Source of the DNA: Streptococcus oralis
GTDB taxonomy: Bacteria; Bacillota; Bacilli; Lactobacillales; Streptococcaceae
Reading direction: 5' to 3'
DNA length: 64,000 nt
NCBI RefSeq assembly: GCF_016127915.1
Contig: NZ_CP066059.1
Location: 682,001 to 746,000 of the forward strand
How positions within the stretch are numbered: the stretch's first letter is position 1; each line of letters starts with the position of its first letter. This document shows positions 39,915-50,010 of the stretch, piece after piece. The notes below the pieces were generated by a model that saw only the letters and a program-made list of their open reading frames with translations, did no database searches and was not told the DNA's origin. The translations under genes and the position numbers were made by a program.

Positions 39915-40111
39915 TATCTATAACTAACTCTAAAGAAAGAAAATGATTTCAAAAATAACTTGATTTCAAATCTATTCTGTTTTTTCAATATAATCTTCAT
40001 TTTATTAAACTATTAATATATTTTATTTATTTTTTAATCATTTCGAACTGCTTTAAAAATTGAGCAAACAGTTCCAATTACTCAGGGAATTAATTTTTAT
40101 TCAAAATGTAG
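39915..40111. other. AT-rich intergenic stretch upstream of the adhesin promoter
   Basis: Roughly 200 nt, very AT-rich, with many A- and T-tracts (40000-40060). No gene is seen. It may give DNA curvature or bind regulators of the adhesin promoter; nothing specific is recognised. Confidence 0.5.
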
Positions 40112-40226
40112 AAAAAGTCCATGAATCAATAGCATCCACAGACTTTTAGGAGTAGAGTATTTAAAAGTAGTTTCACAAATGAATCAATGAGGCCGGTAGC
40201 CGAGGTAACTTTCTATCCTTTCCAAC

Positions 40227-40265
40227 AAAAAAATCCACGAATCGAAACCATTCGTGGGATTTTTT
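40227..40265. terminator. Bidirectional hairpin, repeat copy A
   Basis: AAAAAAATCCACGAAT/ATTCGTGGGATTTTTT with A- and T-tracts on both sides; could terminate prfC transcripts (minus). Confidence 0.7.
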
Positions 40266-40382
40266 ACGAAGCATTAAAGTAAAATGCCATACTGATTAGT
40301 AGACACAAAGAGGCGAAAACGATTATTTTTCGCCGATGAATTAGTGAGGCAGGTTGCTAGCCCTCTCACTACCCGTTACAAC

Positions 40383-40421
40383 GGAAAAATCCACGAATCG
40401 ATAATATTCGTGGATTTTTCC
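40383..40421. terminator. Bidirectional hairpin, repeat copy B
   Basis: GGAAAAATCCACGAAT/ATTCGTGGATTTTTCC, a perfect 16-bp stem with 7-nt loop. Confidence 0.7.
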
Positions 40422-40579
40422 TAGTGAAGCGTTTAGGTAAGCCGATTTTACACTACGACACGGAGTTTGGCAAATCGGTTCTATTTGCCAAACGTAGTTA
40501 GTAAGGCAGTTAGCTAGTTCGCCAAATAGCGACTAGCGTCCAACAATTAGGAACTTTAGTTCCAATTGTTGGTGCTGAG

Positions 40580-42124
40580 TTACATCTTCTCCTCCAACTC
40601 TACGTCTGGATACTTATCCGCAAACCAGCGAAGGGCAAAGTCATTTTCAAAGAGGAAGACTGGTTGGTCAAAACGGTCTTTGGCCAAGATATTGCGGCTT
40701 GAGGACATCCGTTCATCCAAGTCCTCAGGCTTGATCCAACGAACGGTCTTTTTACCCATCGGGCTCATGACTACTTCTGCATTGTACTCGCCTTCCATGC
40801 GGTGCTTAAAGACTTCAAACTGAAGTTGTCCGACAGCACCCAGCATGTACTCGCCTGTTTGGTAATTCTTATAAAGCTGAATAGCTCCTTCCTGCACCAA
40901 TTGTTCGATACCCTTGTGGAAGGATTTTTGCTTCATGACGTTCTTAGCAGAAACTTTCATGAAAATCTCAGGGGTAAAGGTTGGCAGTGGTTCAAATTCA
41001 AACTTGTTTTTTCCAACCGTCAAGGTGTCCCCAACCTGATAAGTACCTGTATCGTAAACCCCGATGATATCTCCTGCAACAGCGTTTGTCACATTCTCAC
41101 GACTTTCCGCCATAAACTGGGTAACATTAGAAAGCTTGGCAGTCTTACCAGTACGAGGCAGATTGACACTCATCCCTCGCTCAAACTCACCTGATACGAT
41201 ACGGACAAAGGCAATGCGGTCACGGTGACGAGGGTCCATGTTGGCTTGGATTTTAAAGACAAATCCAGAAAAATCCTTGTCATAAGGATCGACAATTTCG
41301 CCGTCTGTTTTCTTGTGTCCATGTGGCTCTGGAGCAAACTTAAGGAAAGTCTCAAGGAAGGTCTGCACACCAAAGTTAGTCAAGGCTGATCCAAAAAATA
41401 CCGGAGTCAAATCACCTGCAAGAATAGCTTCCTCCGAGAATTCATTTCCAGCTTCATTCAAAAGTTCAATATCCTCTTTGACTTGCTCGTAGAATGGATT
41501 GTTGCCAAAGAGCTTGTCCCCATCTTCTAGACTGGCAAAACGCTCATCCCCTTTATAGAGTTCCAAGCGTTGGTTATAGAGGTCATACAAGCCTTCAAAG
41601 GCTTTCCCCATCCCGATGGGCCAGTTCATCGGATAGCTGGCAATACCTAGGACTTCTTCCAACTCCTGCAAGAGATCCAGTGGCTCACGACCATCACGGT
41701 CCAGCTTGTTCATAAAGGTAAAGACTGGAATGCCACGGTGCTTGACAACCTCAAACAATTTCTTGGTTTGGGCCTCGATACCCTTGGCAGAATCGACGAC
41801 CATGACCGCAGCATCCACCGCCATTAAGGTACGATAGGTATCCTCTGAGAAATCCTCGTGCCCTGGAGTGTCTAGGATGTTGACGCGTTTGCCGTCGTAG
41901 TCAAATTGCATCACAGATGAAGTGACCGAAATCCCACGTTGTTTCTCGATATCCATCCAGTCAGACTTAGCAAAAGTCCCTGTTTTCTTCCCTTTTACAG
42001 TACCAGCCTCACGAATCTCGCCCCCAAAGTAGAGCAACTGCTCAGTGATGGTTGTTTTCCCCGCGTCCGGGTGGGAGATGATGGCAAAGGTACGGCGTTT
42101 CTTAATTTCTTCTTGAATAGTCAT
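40580..42124 (-). CDS. prfC: Peptide chain release factor 3 (RF3)
   Basis: A 514-residue translational GTPase that removes RF1/RF2 after termination. G1 is [10 protein letters not shown]2/effector region [10 protein letters not shown]3 DTPGHEDF, G4 NKLDRDG. Domains II and III follow with the family C-terminus. It has a consensus promoter (42217-42245) and is followed by the stem-loop array. Length is normal. Confidence 0.97.
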   Translation of the reverse strand: MTIQEEIKKRRTFAIISHPDAGKTTITEQLLYFGGEIREAGTVKGKKTGTFAKSDWMDIEKQRGISVTSSVMQFDYDGKRVNILDTPGHEDFSEDTYRTLMAVDAAVMVVDSAKGIEAQTKKLFEVVKHRGIPVFTFMNKLDRDGREPLDLLQELEEVLGIASYPMNWPIGMGKAFEGLYDLYNQRLELYKGDERFASLEDGDKLFGNNPFYEQVKEDIELLNEAGNEFSEEAILAGDLTPVFFGSALTNFGVQTFLETFLKFAPEPHGHKKTDGEIVDPYDKDFSGFVFKIQANMDPRHRDRIAFVRIVSGEFERGMSVNLPRTGKTAKLSNVTQFMAESRENVTNAVAGDIIGVYDTGTYQVGDTLTVGKNKFEFEPLPTFTPEIFMKVSAKNVMKQKSFHKGIEQLVQEGAIQLYKNYQTGEYMLGAVGQLQFEVFKHRMEGEYNAEVVMSPMGKKTVRWIKPEDLDERMSSSRNILAKDRFDQPVFLFENDFALRWFADKYPDVELEEKM

Positions 42125-42216
42125 ATCTTCTCTTTCTTTTCTTTTAGGATAATAGTGAATGCTATATTTTATTTTATATTTTTACATCGGAATATTCCAA
42201 TCCTTTCAACTTACCT

Positions 42217-42245
42217 ATTATAGCGAATTTCAGGGAGTTTTTCAA
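42217..42245 (-). promoter_or_regulatory. Promoter of prfC
   Basis: Minus-strand TTGAAA, 17-nt spacer, TATAAT; about 85 nt before the start codon. Its spacer end (ATTCGC) is shared with the promoter at 43005-43033. Confidence 0.8.
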
Positions 42246-42269
42246 TTGCTCATCTGATGAAAAGGTAAG

Positions 42270-42962
42270 CTAGAGTACTGATTTTACCTGATTTCTCTTT
42301 TGCCACCGTTTCTTGAACAAGATATCAAAGAGAACCAGAGCCAGCGAAAGGATGACGGACACAAGAAGATATTTTAACCACAAGGGGGCATCCGGAATAA
42401 AAGGTGTCTTGTTTAACAAACCATAATTTCCACCCGTCACCTGATTAACCCCAACTAGAAAGAGGTTGAGAATAAAGGTATAGGCTACAATCATATATTT
42501 CTTGAGCAAGGTCTTGTCATAGTGATTCATCAAGTAAATCAAGGAATTCACTAGAAGGGCATAGTGCCCAATCAAAAATGAAAAGCTGGTGATATGGGGA
42601 AAATCATAGGGGTCAAAAACGGGGTAAACCAGCGCAAAGACCGCTCCACTTGCTCCTAAGAGGGCGAAATATTGCTTGCTCCGCCATTTATCTGGCAAGA
42701 AAACCACCGCAAACATAGCCAAACGGCAATGGTAAAAAGGAAGGCTATTAGAAAAGGGAATTCCAAAACCAACATACCAACTATAAAGGGCTAGTAACTG
42801 GAGGATCTGAATCCCCTTAAACAAGCGGACAAATTTCGGATTATTGTGATAAGCAAGTGCTCCATAAATACAAAGCACTAAAGTAAGCATCATAATCCCA
42901 TACCAAAAGAGTGAAATGGGAGGAGGAACCGTTTGAGATCTGGTGATAAATTGATGGAACAT
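42270..42962 (-). CDS. YwaF / TIGR02206 family integral membrane protein
   Basis: A 230-residue protein with about six to seven transmembrane helices and family motifs FYHCRLAMF, HYALLVNSLIYL and GGNYGLLNKTPF. Function is not established for the family. It is monocistronic with its own promoter and ends about 25 nt upstream of the prfC -35 box; the two promoters are similar, see findings. Confidence 0.88.
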   Translation of the reverse strand: MFHQFITRSQTVPPPISLFWYGIMMLTLVLCIYGALAYHNNPKFVRLFKGIQILQLLALYSWYVGFGIPFSNSLPFYHCRLAMFAVVFLPDKWRSKQYFALLGASGAVFALVYPVFDPYDFPHITSFSFLIGHYALLVNSLIYLMNHYDKTLLKKYMIVAYTFILNLFLVGVNQVTGGNYGLLNKTPFIPDAPLWLKYLLVSVILSLALVLFDILFKKRWQKRNQVKSVL

Positions 42963-43004
42963 ATTCTATCCTAACTCTTATTTTTTCTATTCTCTAGTTT
43001 AACC

Positions 43005-43033
43005 ATTATAGCGAATTAAAAGCGATTTTTCAA
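43005..43033 (-). promoter_or_regulatory. Promoter of the ywaF-like gene
   Basis: Minus-strand TTGAAA, 17-nt spacer, TATAAT, about 43 nt before the start codon. Confidence 0.8.
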
Positions 43034-43077
43034 TTTCTATTTCTTTTCAGTTTGGCTCCCTTATTTATAGGAAAATA

Positions 43078-43086
43078 TGGTAAAAT
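43078..43086 (+). promoter_or_regulatory. Extended -10 promoter of gatCAB
   Basis: TGGTAAAAT, an extended -10 element, about 40 nt before gatC. No consensus -35. Confidence 0.5.
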
Positions 43087-43126
43087 AGAACAGACTAAAA
43101 ATCATCATTTCACGAAAGGATGCAAG

Positions 43127-43429
43127 ATGAAAATTACGCAAGAAGAGGTAACACACGTTGCCAATCTTTCAAAATTAAAATTCTCTGAAGAAGAAACTGC
43201 TGCCTTTGCGACAACCTTGTCTAAAATTGTTGACATGGTTGAATTGCTAGGCGAAGTGAACACAACTGGTGTCGCACCTACTACGACCATGGCTGACCGC
43301 AAGACTGTACTCCGCCCTGATGTGGCTGAAGAAGGAACAGACCGCGATCGCTTGTTTAAAAACGTACCTGAAAAAGAAAACTACTATATCAAGGTACCAG
43401 CTATCCTAGACGATGGAGGAGATGCCTAA
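43127..43429 (+). CDS. gatC: Asp-tRNA(Asn)/Glu-tRNA(Gln) amidotransferase subunit C
   Basis: A 100-residue GatC starting [19 protein letters not shown]; the ATG at 43127 has AAAGGA upstream and the open frame before it is non-coding. GatC stabilises the GatA-GatB interface in the enzyme that turns mischarged Glu-tRNA-Gln into Gln-tRNA-Gln. Its stop overlaps the gatA start (TAATG). Confidence 0.96.
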   Translation: MKITQEEVTHVANLSKLKFSEEETAAFATTLSKIVDMVELLGEVNTTGVAPTTTMADRKTVLRPDVAEEGTDRDRLFKNVPEKENYYIKVPAILDDGGDA

Positions 43430-44895
43430 TGACTTTTAATAACAAAACTATTGAAGACTTGCACAACCTCCTTGTCTCTAAGGAAATTTCAGCAACTGAA
43501 TTGATCCAAGCAACGCTTGAAGATATTAAATCTCGAGAAACAGCTATCAACGCATTTGTCACTATCGCCGAGGAGCAAGCCCTCGCTCAAGCTAAGGCTA
43601 TTGATGAAGCTGGAATTGACGTGGACAATGTTCTTTCAGGAATTCCACTGGCTGTTAAGGATAATATCTCTACCGACGGTATCCTCACAACTGCTGCCTC
43701 AAAAATGCTCTACAACTACGAGCCTATCTTTGATGCGACAGCCGTTGCCAATGCCAAAGCCAAAGGTATGATTGTTGTTGGGAAAACCAACATGGACGAG
43801 TTTGCCATGGGTGGTTCAGGTGAGACTTCCCACTATGGTACCACTAAAAATGCTTGGGACCACAGCAAGGTTCCTGGTGGTTCATCAAGTGGTTCAGCCG
43901 CAGCTGTAGCTTCAGGGCAAGTCCGCTTGTCACTTGGTTCTGATACGGGTGGTTCCATCCGCCAACCTGCCGCCTTCAACGGGATTGTTGGTCTCAAACC
44001 AACCTACGGAACGGTTTCTCGTTTCGGTCTCATTGCCTTCGGTAGCTCATTAGACCAGATTGGCCCTTTCGCTCCAACTGTTAAAGAAAATGCCCTCTTG
44101 CTCAATGCGATTGCCAGCGAAGATGCTAAAGACTCTACTTCTGCTCCTGTCCGCATTGCCGACTTTACTTCAAAAATTGGTCAAGACATCAAGGGAATGA
44201 AAATTGCTTTGCCTAAGGAATACCTTGGTGAAGGGATTGACCCAGAGGTTAAGGAAACCATTCTGAATGCAGCCAAACACTTTGAAAAACTTGGTGCCAT
44301 CGTCGAAGAAGTCAGCCTTCCTCACTCTAAATACGGTGTTGCCGTTTACTACATCATCGCTTCATCAGAAGCCTCATCAAACTTGCAACGCTTTGACGGT
44401 ATCCGTTATGGCTACCGCGCAGAAGATGCAAGCAACCTTGATGAAATCTATGTAAACAGCCGTAGCCAAGGTTTCGGTGAAGAAGTGAAACGCCGTATCA
44501 TGCTTGGAACATTTAGCCTTTCATCAGGTTACTATGATGCCTACTACAAGAAAGCTGGTCAGGTCCGTACCCTCATTATCCAAGATTTCGAAAACGTCTT
44601 TGCGGATTACGACTTAATTTTGGGACCAACTGCACCAAGCGTTGCCTACGACTTGGATTCTCTCAACCACGACCCAGTTGCCATGTACTTGGCTGATCTT
44701 TTGACCATCCCCGTCAACTTGGCAGGTCTTCCAGGAATTTCGATTCCTGCTGGATTTGCTCAAGGTCTCCCAGTCGGTCTCCAATTGATCGGTCCTAAAT
44801 ACTCTGAGGAAACCATTTACCAAGCTGCTGCTGCCTTTGAAGCAACAACAGACTACCACAAACAACAACCCGTGATTTTTGGAGGTGACAACTAA
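43429..44895 (+). CDS. gatA: Asp-tRNA(Asn)/Glu-tRNA(Gln) amidotransferase subunit A
   Basis: The 488-residue glutaminase subunit, amidase-signature family. The Ser-cisSer-Lys triad is seen as the lysine in [10 protein letters not shown], and the serines in [14 protein letters not shown] and [12 protein letters not shown]. It releases ammonia from glutamine and channels it to GatB. Starts and stops overlap with gatC and gatB by one base. Confidence 0.98.
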   Translation: MTFNNKTIEDLHNLLVSKEISATELIQATLEDIKSRETAINAFVTIAEEQALAQAKAIDEAGIDVDNVLSGIPLAVKDNISTDGILTTAASKMLYNYEPIFDATAVANAKAKGMIVVGKTNMDEFAMGGSGETSHYGTTKNAWDHSKVPGGSSSGSAAAVASGQVRLSLGSDTGGSIRQPAAFNGIVGLKPTYGTVSRFGLIAFGSSLDQIGPFAPTVKENALLLNAIASEDAKDSTSAPVRIADFTSKIGQDIKGMKIALPKEYLGEGIDPEVKETILNAAKHFEKLGAIVEEVSLPHSKYGVAVYYIIASSEASSNLQRFDGIRYGYRAEDASNLDEIYVNSRSQGFGEEVKRRIMLGTFSLSSGYYDAYYKKAGQVRTLIIQDFENVFADYDLILGPTAPSVAYDLDSLNHDPVAMYLADLLTIPVNLAGLPGISIPAGFAQGLPVGLQLIGPKYSEETIYQAAAAFEATTDYHKQQPVIFGGDN

Positions 44896-46340
44896 TGAAC
44901 TTTGAAACAGTCATTGGACTTGAAGTCCACGTAGAGCTCAACACCAATTCAAAAATCTTCTCACCTACTTCTGCCCACTTTGGAAATGACCAAAATGCCA
45001 ACACTAACGTGATTGACTGGTCCTTCCCAGGAGTTCTGCCAGTTCTCAATAAAGGTGTTGTCGATGCTGGTATCAAGGCAGCTCTTGCCCTCAATATGGA
45101 CATCCACAAGAAGATGCACTTTGACCGCAAGAACTACTTCTATCCTGATAATCCAAAAGCCTACCAAATTTCTCAGTTTGATGAACCAATCGGCTACAAC
45201 GGCTGGATTGAAGTGGAGCTAGAAGACGGCACGACTAAGAAAATCGGTATCGAACGCGCTCACCTAGAAGAAGATGCTGGTAAAAATACCCACGGTACAG
45301 ATGGCTACTCTTATGTAGACCTCAACCGCCAAGGGGTGCCTTTGATTGAGATCGTGTCTGAAGCCGACATGCGTTCTCCTGAAGAAGCCTATGCTTATCT
45401 AACTGCCCTCAAGGAAGTCATCCAGTACGCTGGCATTTCAGACGTTAAGATGGAAGAAGGTTCTATGCGTGTGGATGCTAACATCTCGCTTCGTCCTTAT
45501 GGTCAAGAAAAATTCGGTACCAAAACTGAGTTGAAAAACCTCAACTCCTTCTCGAACGTTCGCAAGGGTCTTGAGTACGAAGTCCAACGTCAGGCTGAAA
45601 TTCTTCGCTCAGGTGGTCAAATCCGCCAAGAAACACGCCGTTACGATGAAGCTAACAAGGCAACCATCCTCATGCGTGTCAAGGAAGGCGCTGCTGACTA
45701 CCGCTACTTCCCAGAACCAGACCTACCCCTCTTTGAAATCTCAGATGAGTGGATTGAGGAAATGCGCACTGAATTGCCAGAGTTTCCAAAGGAACGCCGT
45801 GCACGCTACGTTGCTGACCTTGGCTTGTCAGACTACGATGCTAGTCAGTTGACTGCAAATAAGGTCACTTCTGACTTCTTTGAAAAAGCTGTTGCACTCG
45901 GTGGCGATGCCAAACAAGTTTCTAACTGGCTCCAAGGTGAAGTTGCTCAGTTCTTGAACGCCGAAGGTAAAACACTAGAACAAATCGAATTGACACCAGA
46001 AAACTTGGTAGAAATGATTGCCATCATCGAAGACGGCACGATCTCTTCTAAGATTGCCAAGAAAGTCTTTGTCCACCTAGCTAAAAATGGCGGTGGCGCG
46101 CGTGAATACGTGGAAAAAGCAGGCTTGGTGCAAATCTCAGATCCAGATGTTCTGATTCCAATCATCCACCAAGTCTTTGCGGATAACGAAGCTGCCGTTG
46201 CCGACTTCAAGTCAGGCAAACGCAACGCAGACAAGGCCTTCACAGGATTCCTTATGAAGGCAACCAAAGGCCAAGCCAACCCACAAGTTGCCCTTAAACT
46301 CCTTGCACAAGAATTGGCGAAGTTGAAAGAAAGTGAGTAA
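44895..46340 (+). CDS. gatB: Asp-tRNA(Asn)/Glu-tRNA(Gln) amidotransferase subunit B
   Basis: The 481-residue kinase/transamidase subunit. The N-terminus [12 protein letters not shown] is the family signature; the cradle domain binds the tRNA acceptor end, and the C-terminal YqeY-like tail (from ~410) is present. With GatA and GatC it provides Gln-tRNA in organisms lacking GlnRS. Confidence 0.98.
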   Translation: MNFETVIGLEVHVELNTNSKIFSPTSAHFGNDQNANTNVIDWSFPGVLPVLNKGVVDAGIKAALALNMDIHKKMHFDRKNYFYPDNPKAYQISQFDEPIGYNGWIEVELEDGTTKKIGIERAHLEEDAGKNTHGTDGYSYVDLNRQGVPLIEIVSEADMRSPEEAYAYLTALKEVIQYAGISDVKMEEGSMRVDANISLRPYGQEKFGTKTELKNLNSFSNVRKGLEYEVQRQAEILRSGGQIRQETRRYDEANKATILMRVKEGAADYRYFPEPDLPLFEISDEWIEEMRTELPEFPKERRARYVADLGLSDYDASQLTANKVTSDFFEKAVALGGDAKQVSNWLQGEVAQFLNAEGKTLEQIELTPENLVEMIAIIEDGTISSKIAKKVFVHLAKNGGGAREYVEKAGLVQISDPDVLIPIIHQVFADNEAAVADFKSGKRNADKAFTGFLMKATKGQANPQVALKLLAQELAKLKESE

Positions 46341-46402
46341 TTCGCTAGTAGCCACCCAGTAGTCTAGCCAACTACCTTTCCAATCATATAGTTAGGAGAC
46401 AC

Positions 46403-47359
46403 ATGAAGAAGTTTTATGCTCTTTTAATGACCTGTTTATTACTTGTTTTTCTATCCGTGCCTCAACTCGTTGATGCGGGTGTCGGACATTCCAGAAGTGG
46501 AGGGAGTAGCCGCAGTAGCTCCAGAAGTAGCAGCCGCTCAAGTGGAGGTGGAAGTCGTTCTGGTGGCTCATCCTACCACTACTACCGCTCTGGATATGGA
46601 TCATCCTCTGACAGTTCTGCTAGCTCTCCCTACCTAGGATTTATGTTCATATTAGTCGGAGGAATCATACTAGTTGTTATCGTCAAATCCTTGCAGAATA
46701 AATCTGGAGATTCGAGTTCAACCTATACTAGTAATGATTATCAAACGCTCCACCATCGAGTTGAGCACAACACACTGGCCATTAGTCGTGTGACATACGG
46801 GGATCCAAACTTTGACGCGGAAGCCTTCACATCTTGGGTTAAGGAAGTCTACCTTAAATTGCAGGTTGCCTGGACTGAAAAAAATTGGAACTCTGTCCGC
46901 GCTTTGGAAAGCACCAGTCTCTACTCTCAACATAGCACCCAACTCGAAGACCATATTCGAGCTAAAACAACCAATGTTTTAGAGAAAGTTTGTATCGAAA
47001 ATGTTCGCATCAAGGAATTTATTGAAAATCCTGATGGAAACGACACCTTAGTGGTGATCCTGTCATCTACCTTGCGTGACTATGTCATTGATGATGAGAC
47101 TCGCCGTGTCCTTGAAGGAGACCCTAAAAAAGATCTCTTCACCGTGTATCAATTGAACTTTATCCGTCAACACGGTAGCCAAACGCAAGCAGTCAATCCA
47201 GACGAAGTTGTGAGCGACCACTGTCCAAACTGTGGCGCCCCTTTGAAAATCTCTGCAGTTAGCGAGTGCGACTACTGTGGTGCCAATCTCTCTCGCAGTC
47301 CAAACCAATGGGTACTCGATACCTATGATGTTGTGGATGAAGACGAGCTTTATAATTAG
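46403..47359 (+). CDS. Tim44-like domain membrane protein with C-terminal zinc ribbon
   Basis: A 318-residue protein. N-terminal signal or anchor helix (5-25), then a low-complexity Ser/Gly/Arg stretch (~27-75), a transmembrane helix (~80-101), a Tim44-like domain (~110-260) and a two-CxxC zinc ribbon (CPNCGA, CDYCGA) near 275-295. The Tim44-like part suggests binding of a membrane or protein partner. It is 8 nt before the SPFH gene, so they are an operon. Function is not known. Confidence 0.85.
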   Translation: MKKFYALLMTCLLLVFLSVPQLVDAGVGHSRSGGSSRSSSRSSSRSSGGGSRSGGSSYHYYRSGYGSSSDSSASSPYLGFMFILVGGIILVVIVKSLQNKSGDSSSTYTSNDYQTLHHRVEHNTLAISRVTYGDPNFDAEAFTSWVKEVYLKLQVAWTEKNWNSVRALESTSLYSQHSTQLEDHIRAKTTNVLEKVCIENVRIKEFIENPDGNDTLVVILSSTLRDYVIDDETRRVLEGDPKKDLFTVYQLNFIRQHGSQTQAVNPDEVVSDHCPNCGAPLKISAVSECDYCGANLSRSPNQWVLDTYDVVDEDELYN

Positions 47360-47367
47360 GAGGAATT

Positions 47368-48495
47368 ATGGGATTTATACGTGCAGCCTTATCAGCAGGC
47401 TTAAATAGTTTTAATGATAGTAAATTCAAGGAAGCCATTGTCCTTCCAGATAATGTCTCTGGCGACGCCTTGGCCGTCAAGGGACAATTGCTCACTAAAG
47501 ATCCAGATGGACGTTCTCGTCACAGCAATCAAAATACTGGACTTTTGTCAGATGGCAGTGTGGTTATCGTTCCTCAAGGTTATACTGCTGTTTTGGTAAA
47601 CAACGGTACCTTCCTTGGTGAAGTCCTCGAAGCTGGTAGCCACGAATGGCAAGCCGGTGATAACGCCTGGCTCCTTGAAAAAGGTGGTTTAAAAGGCACT
47701 TGGGAAAACTTTAAAAACCGTTTCTCTTTTGGTGGACAAGTCATCACCCAACAGGAAATCATCTTTATCCGCATGCAACCCATCGCGGGCAATAAGTTCG
47801 GCACACAAAATGCGGTAGAATACTTCAGCGAACGTTACCAACAACTGCTCAACATCCGTTTCTACGGCTTGTTTGATGTAAAAATAGCAGACCCAGTCCT
47901 CTTCTACGTGAGTTCTGTTAGCCGTCAAATTACTGACGGACAGCCATTCACTCTCCAGGATGTAGCTCAAGGAACGCTCCGTCAAAGTATTGCACCGAAA
48001 ATTGCGATTGCCATTGCCAAATATACCAACGAAAACAAGGTTGATATTTATAGCCTCAATGCCAATCAAGACATCTTTAACGAACTCGCTAAACAAGAGG
48101 TCAACAAGGTTTGGACAGGTCTCTACGGGATTGAAGCAACTAACATCTTGCTTGAAGACCTCAGCTACGACCAAGAAAGTCTTGATATCGTTCGTAAACT
48201 TGATAGTGAACTCGTGGCAATGAAGTACAACACGATTGAAATCGAAGAACGCCGTGCTCGCAACGAAGCGCTCATTGCTGCAGCTTCCAACGAAGGAAAT
48301 GGCAATGGGATGAACATGTTTATGGGCATGAATCTTGGCCAAACTCTCGGTGGTCAACTAAGCCAACAAGTTCAAAATCAAGCACCGGCTCAAAACACTG
48401 GACAAACTGCCAGCAAGAATTTTTACATCGAAGTCGATGGAAAATACGTCCTCGTTACTAAAGACGAAGATGGTAATATCGTACCAGTCAACTAA
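47368..48495 (+). CDS. SPFH-domain protein (YdjI / virion-core-like)
   Basis: A 375-residue protein without a transmembrane segment. Its N-terminal half resembles the bacterial SPFH-type YdjI group (VIVPQGYTAVLVNNGTF, EAGSHEWQAGD), and the C-terminal part has a Met/Gly/Gln-rich linker (MNMFMGMNLGQ) before a short end. In Bacillus, YdjI localises with membrane-stress proteins. The adjacent zinc-ribbon protein is a likely partner. The AGGAGG site is 6 nt before the ATG. Confidence 0.88.
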   Translation: MGFIRAALSAGLNSFNDSKFKEAIVLPDNVSGDALAVKGQLLTKDPDGRSRHSNQNTGLLSDGSVVIVPQGYTAVLVNNGTFLGEVLEAGSHEWQAGDNAWLLEKGGLKGTWENFKNRFSFGGQVITQQEIIFIRMQPIAGNKFGTQNAVEYFSERYQQLLNIRFYGLFDVKIADPVLFYVSSVSRQITDGQPFTLQDVAQGTLRQSIAPKIAIAIAKYTNENKVDIYSLNANQDIFNELAKQEVNKVWTGLYGIEATNILLEDLSYDQESLDIVRKLDSELVAMKYNTIEIEERRARNEALIAAASNEGNGNGMNMFMGMNLGQTLGGQLSQQVQNQAPAQNTGQTASKNFYIEVDGKYVLVTKDEDGNIVPVN

Positions 48496-48513
48496 TTAAG
48501 CTCCTTCTGATAT

Positions 48514-48542
48514 TTGAGTAATGTTGTCTTTTATGGTACAAT
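48514..48542 (+). promoter_or_regulatory. Promoter of efp
   Basis: TTGAGT, 17-nt spacer, TACAAT, about 34 nt before the efp start. Confidence 0.7.
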
Positions 48543-48575
48543 AAAGAGTAAATTATTTATTAAAGAGGTAAAAAC

Positions 48576-49136
48576 ATGATTGAAGCAAGTAAATTAAAGG
48601 CTGGTATGACCTTTGAAACAGCTGACGGAAAATTGATCCGCGTTTTGGAAGCTAGCCACCACAAACCAGGTAAAGGAAACACAATCATGCGTATGAAATT
48701 GCGCGATGTCCGTACTGGTTCTACATTTGACACAAGCTATCGTCCAGAGGAAAAATTTGAACAAGCTATCATCGAGACTGTCCCAGCTCAATACTTGTAC
48801 AAAATGGATGACACAGCCTACTTCATGAACACAGAAACTTACGACCAATACGAAATTCCTGTAGTCAACGTTGAAAACGAGTTGCTTTACATCCTTGAAA
48901 ACTCTGATGTGAAGATCCAATTCTACGGAACTGAAGTGATTGGTGTCACCGTTCCTACTACTGTTGAATTGACAGTTACAGAAACTCAACCATCTATCAA
49001 AGGTGCTACTGTTACAGGTTCTGGTAAACCAGCAACGATGGAAACTGGACTTGTCGTAAACGTTCCAGACTTCATCGAAGCAGGACAAAAACTCGTTATC
49101 AACACTGCAGAAGGAACTTACGTTTCTCGTGCCTAA
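48576..49136 (+). CDS. efp: Elongation factor P
   Basis: A 186-residue three-domain factor that relieves ribosome stalling at proline runs. The tip loop of domain I is HHKPGKGNT with K33 in the position usually modified or functional. Family features in domains II-III ([25 protein letters not shown]) are intact. efp-yqhY-nusB is the standard Firmicutes order. Confidence 0.98.
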   Translation: MIEASKLKAGMTFETADGKLIRVLEASHHKPGKGNTIMRMKLRDVRTGSTFDTSYRPEEKFEQAIIETVPAQYLYKMDDTAYFMNTETYDQYEIPVVNVENELLYILENSDVKIQFYGTEVIGVTVPTTVELTVTETQPSIKGATVTGSGKPATMETGLVVNVPDFIEAGQKLVINTAEGTYVSRA

Positions 49137-49157
49137 TCTCTAGAAAGAGGTCATTCT

Positions 49158-49547
49158 ATGGGAATTGAAGAACAACTTGGCGAAATCGTTATCGCCCCAC
49201 GTGTACTTGAAAAAATTATTGCTATCGCTACTGCGAAGGTAGAGGGGGTACACTCTTTTTCAAACAAATCAGTATCTGACACCCTTTCAAAACTTTCTCT
49301 CGGCCGTGGTGTTTATCTTAAAAACGTGGACGAAGAACTCACAGCAGATATCTATCTCTACCTTGAGTACGGAGTAAAAGTTCCTAAGGTAGCTGTTGCG
49401 ATCCAGAAAGCTGTTAAAGATGCGGTCCGCAATATGGCTGATGTAGAACTCGCTGCTATCAATGTTCACGTTGCAGGTATCGTTCCAGATAAAACACCAA
49501 AACCAGAATTGAAAGATCTATTTGACGAGGACTTCCTCAATGACTAG
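49158..49547 (+). CDS. yqhY: Asp23/Gls24 family protein YqhY
   Basis: A 129-residue alkaline-shock-type protein (LGEIVIAPRVLEKIIAIA and VAVAIQKAVKDAV). It is linked in Firmicutes to fatty-acid/acetyl-CoA carboxylase genes and cell-envelope stress. It overlaps nusB by 8 nt. The nearby acc cluster may be related. Confidence 0.94.
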   Translation: MGIEEQLGEIVIAPRVLEKIIAIATAKVEGVHSFSNKSVSDTLSKLSLGRGVYLKNVDEELTADIYLYLEYGVKVPKVAVAIQKAVKDAVRNMADVELAAINVHVAGIVPDKTPKPELKDLFDEDFLND

Positions 49548-49962
49548 TCCACTATTAGAATCTAGACGCCAACTCCGTAAATGCGCTTTTCAAGCTCTCA
49601 TGAGCCTTGAATTCGGTACGGATGTCGAAACTGCTTGTCGTTTCGCTTATACTCATGATCGTGAAGATACGGATGTGCAACTTCCAGCCTTTTTGACAGA
49701 GCTAGTTTCTGGTGTTCAGGCTAAAAAGGAAGAACTAGACAAGCAAATCACACAGCATTTAAAAGCAGGTTGGACCATCGAGCGATTAACGCTCGTGGAG
49801 AGAAACCTCCTTCGCTTGGGAGTCTTTGAAATCACTTCATTTGACACTCCACAGTTGGTTGCTGTTAATGAAGCTATCGAGCTTGCAAAGGACTTCTCAG
49901 ATCAAAAATCTGCCCGCTTTATCAACGGACTGCTCAGCCAGTTTGTAACAGAAGAACAGTAA
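49540..49962 (+). CDS. nusB: Transcription antitermination factor NusB
   Basis: A 140-residue all-helical protein, starting MTSPLLESRRQLRKCAFQ at 49540, within yqhY. Conserved helices include FQALMSLEF, LVERNLLRLGVFEI and VAVNEAIELAKDF. It binds boxA RNA with NusE in rrn antitermination. A perfect hairpin terminator follows. Confidence 0.97.
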   Translation: MTSPLLESRRQLRKCAFQALMSLEFGTDVETACRFAYTHDREDTDVQLPAFLTELVSGVQAKKEELDKQITQHLKAGWTIERLTLVERNLLRLGVFEITSFDTPQLVAVNEAIELAKDFSDQKSARFINGLLSQFVTEEQ

Positions 49963-49966
49963 ATAG

Positions 49967-50002
49967 AAAAAGTGTTTGACAAATATCAAACACTTTTTCT
50001 TT
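49967..50002. terminator. Bidirectional terminator between nusB and the CPBP gene
   Basis: AAAAAGTGTTTGA-(6 nt)-TCAAACACTTTTT, a 13-bp perfect stem with A and T tracts on both flanks; ends both converging transcripts. Confidence 0.92.
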
Positions 50003-50010
50003 GACTCCTA

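Larger units (their letters stand above)
40112..40575. other. Stem-loop array downstream of prfC with repeated hairpin
   Basis: This gene-free stretch has at least six inverted repeats. Two are near copies of each other (40227-40265 and 40383-40421; TCCACGAAT...ATTCGTGGA core), with a degenerate third at 40112-40147. Others are GGCGAAAA/TTTTTCGCC (40313-40335), GTTTGGCAAAT/ATTTGCCAAAC (about 40467-40495) and CAACAATT/AATTGTTG (40541-40571). Similar GTGAGGC...TTGCTAGC segments precede or follow the copies. Confidence 0.75.

Noticed and set aside
47689..48357. 222-codon minus-strand frame opposite the SPFH gene
   Set aside because: No ribosome-binding site and no recognisable domain; the plus-strand gene is the clear coding frame.
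49967..50002. Hairpin after nusB as a small RNA or attachment site
   Set aside because: Perfect stem with A and T tracts between converging genes is best read as a bidirectional terminator.
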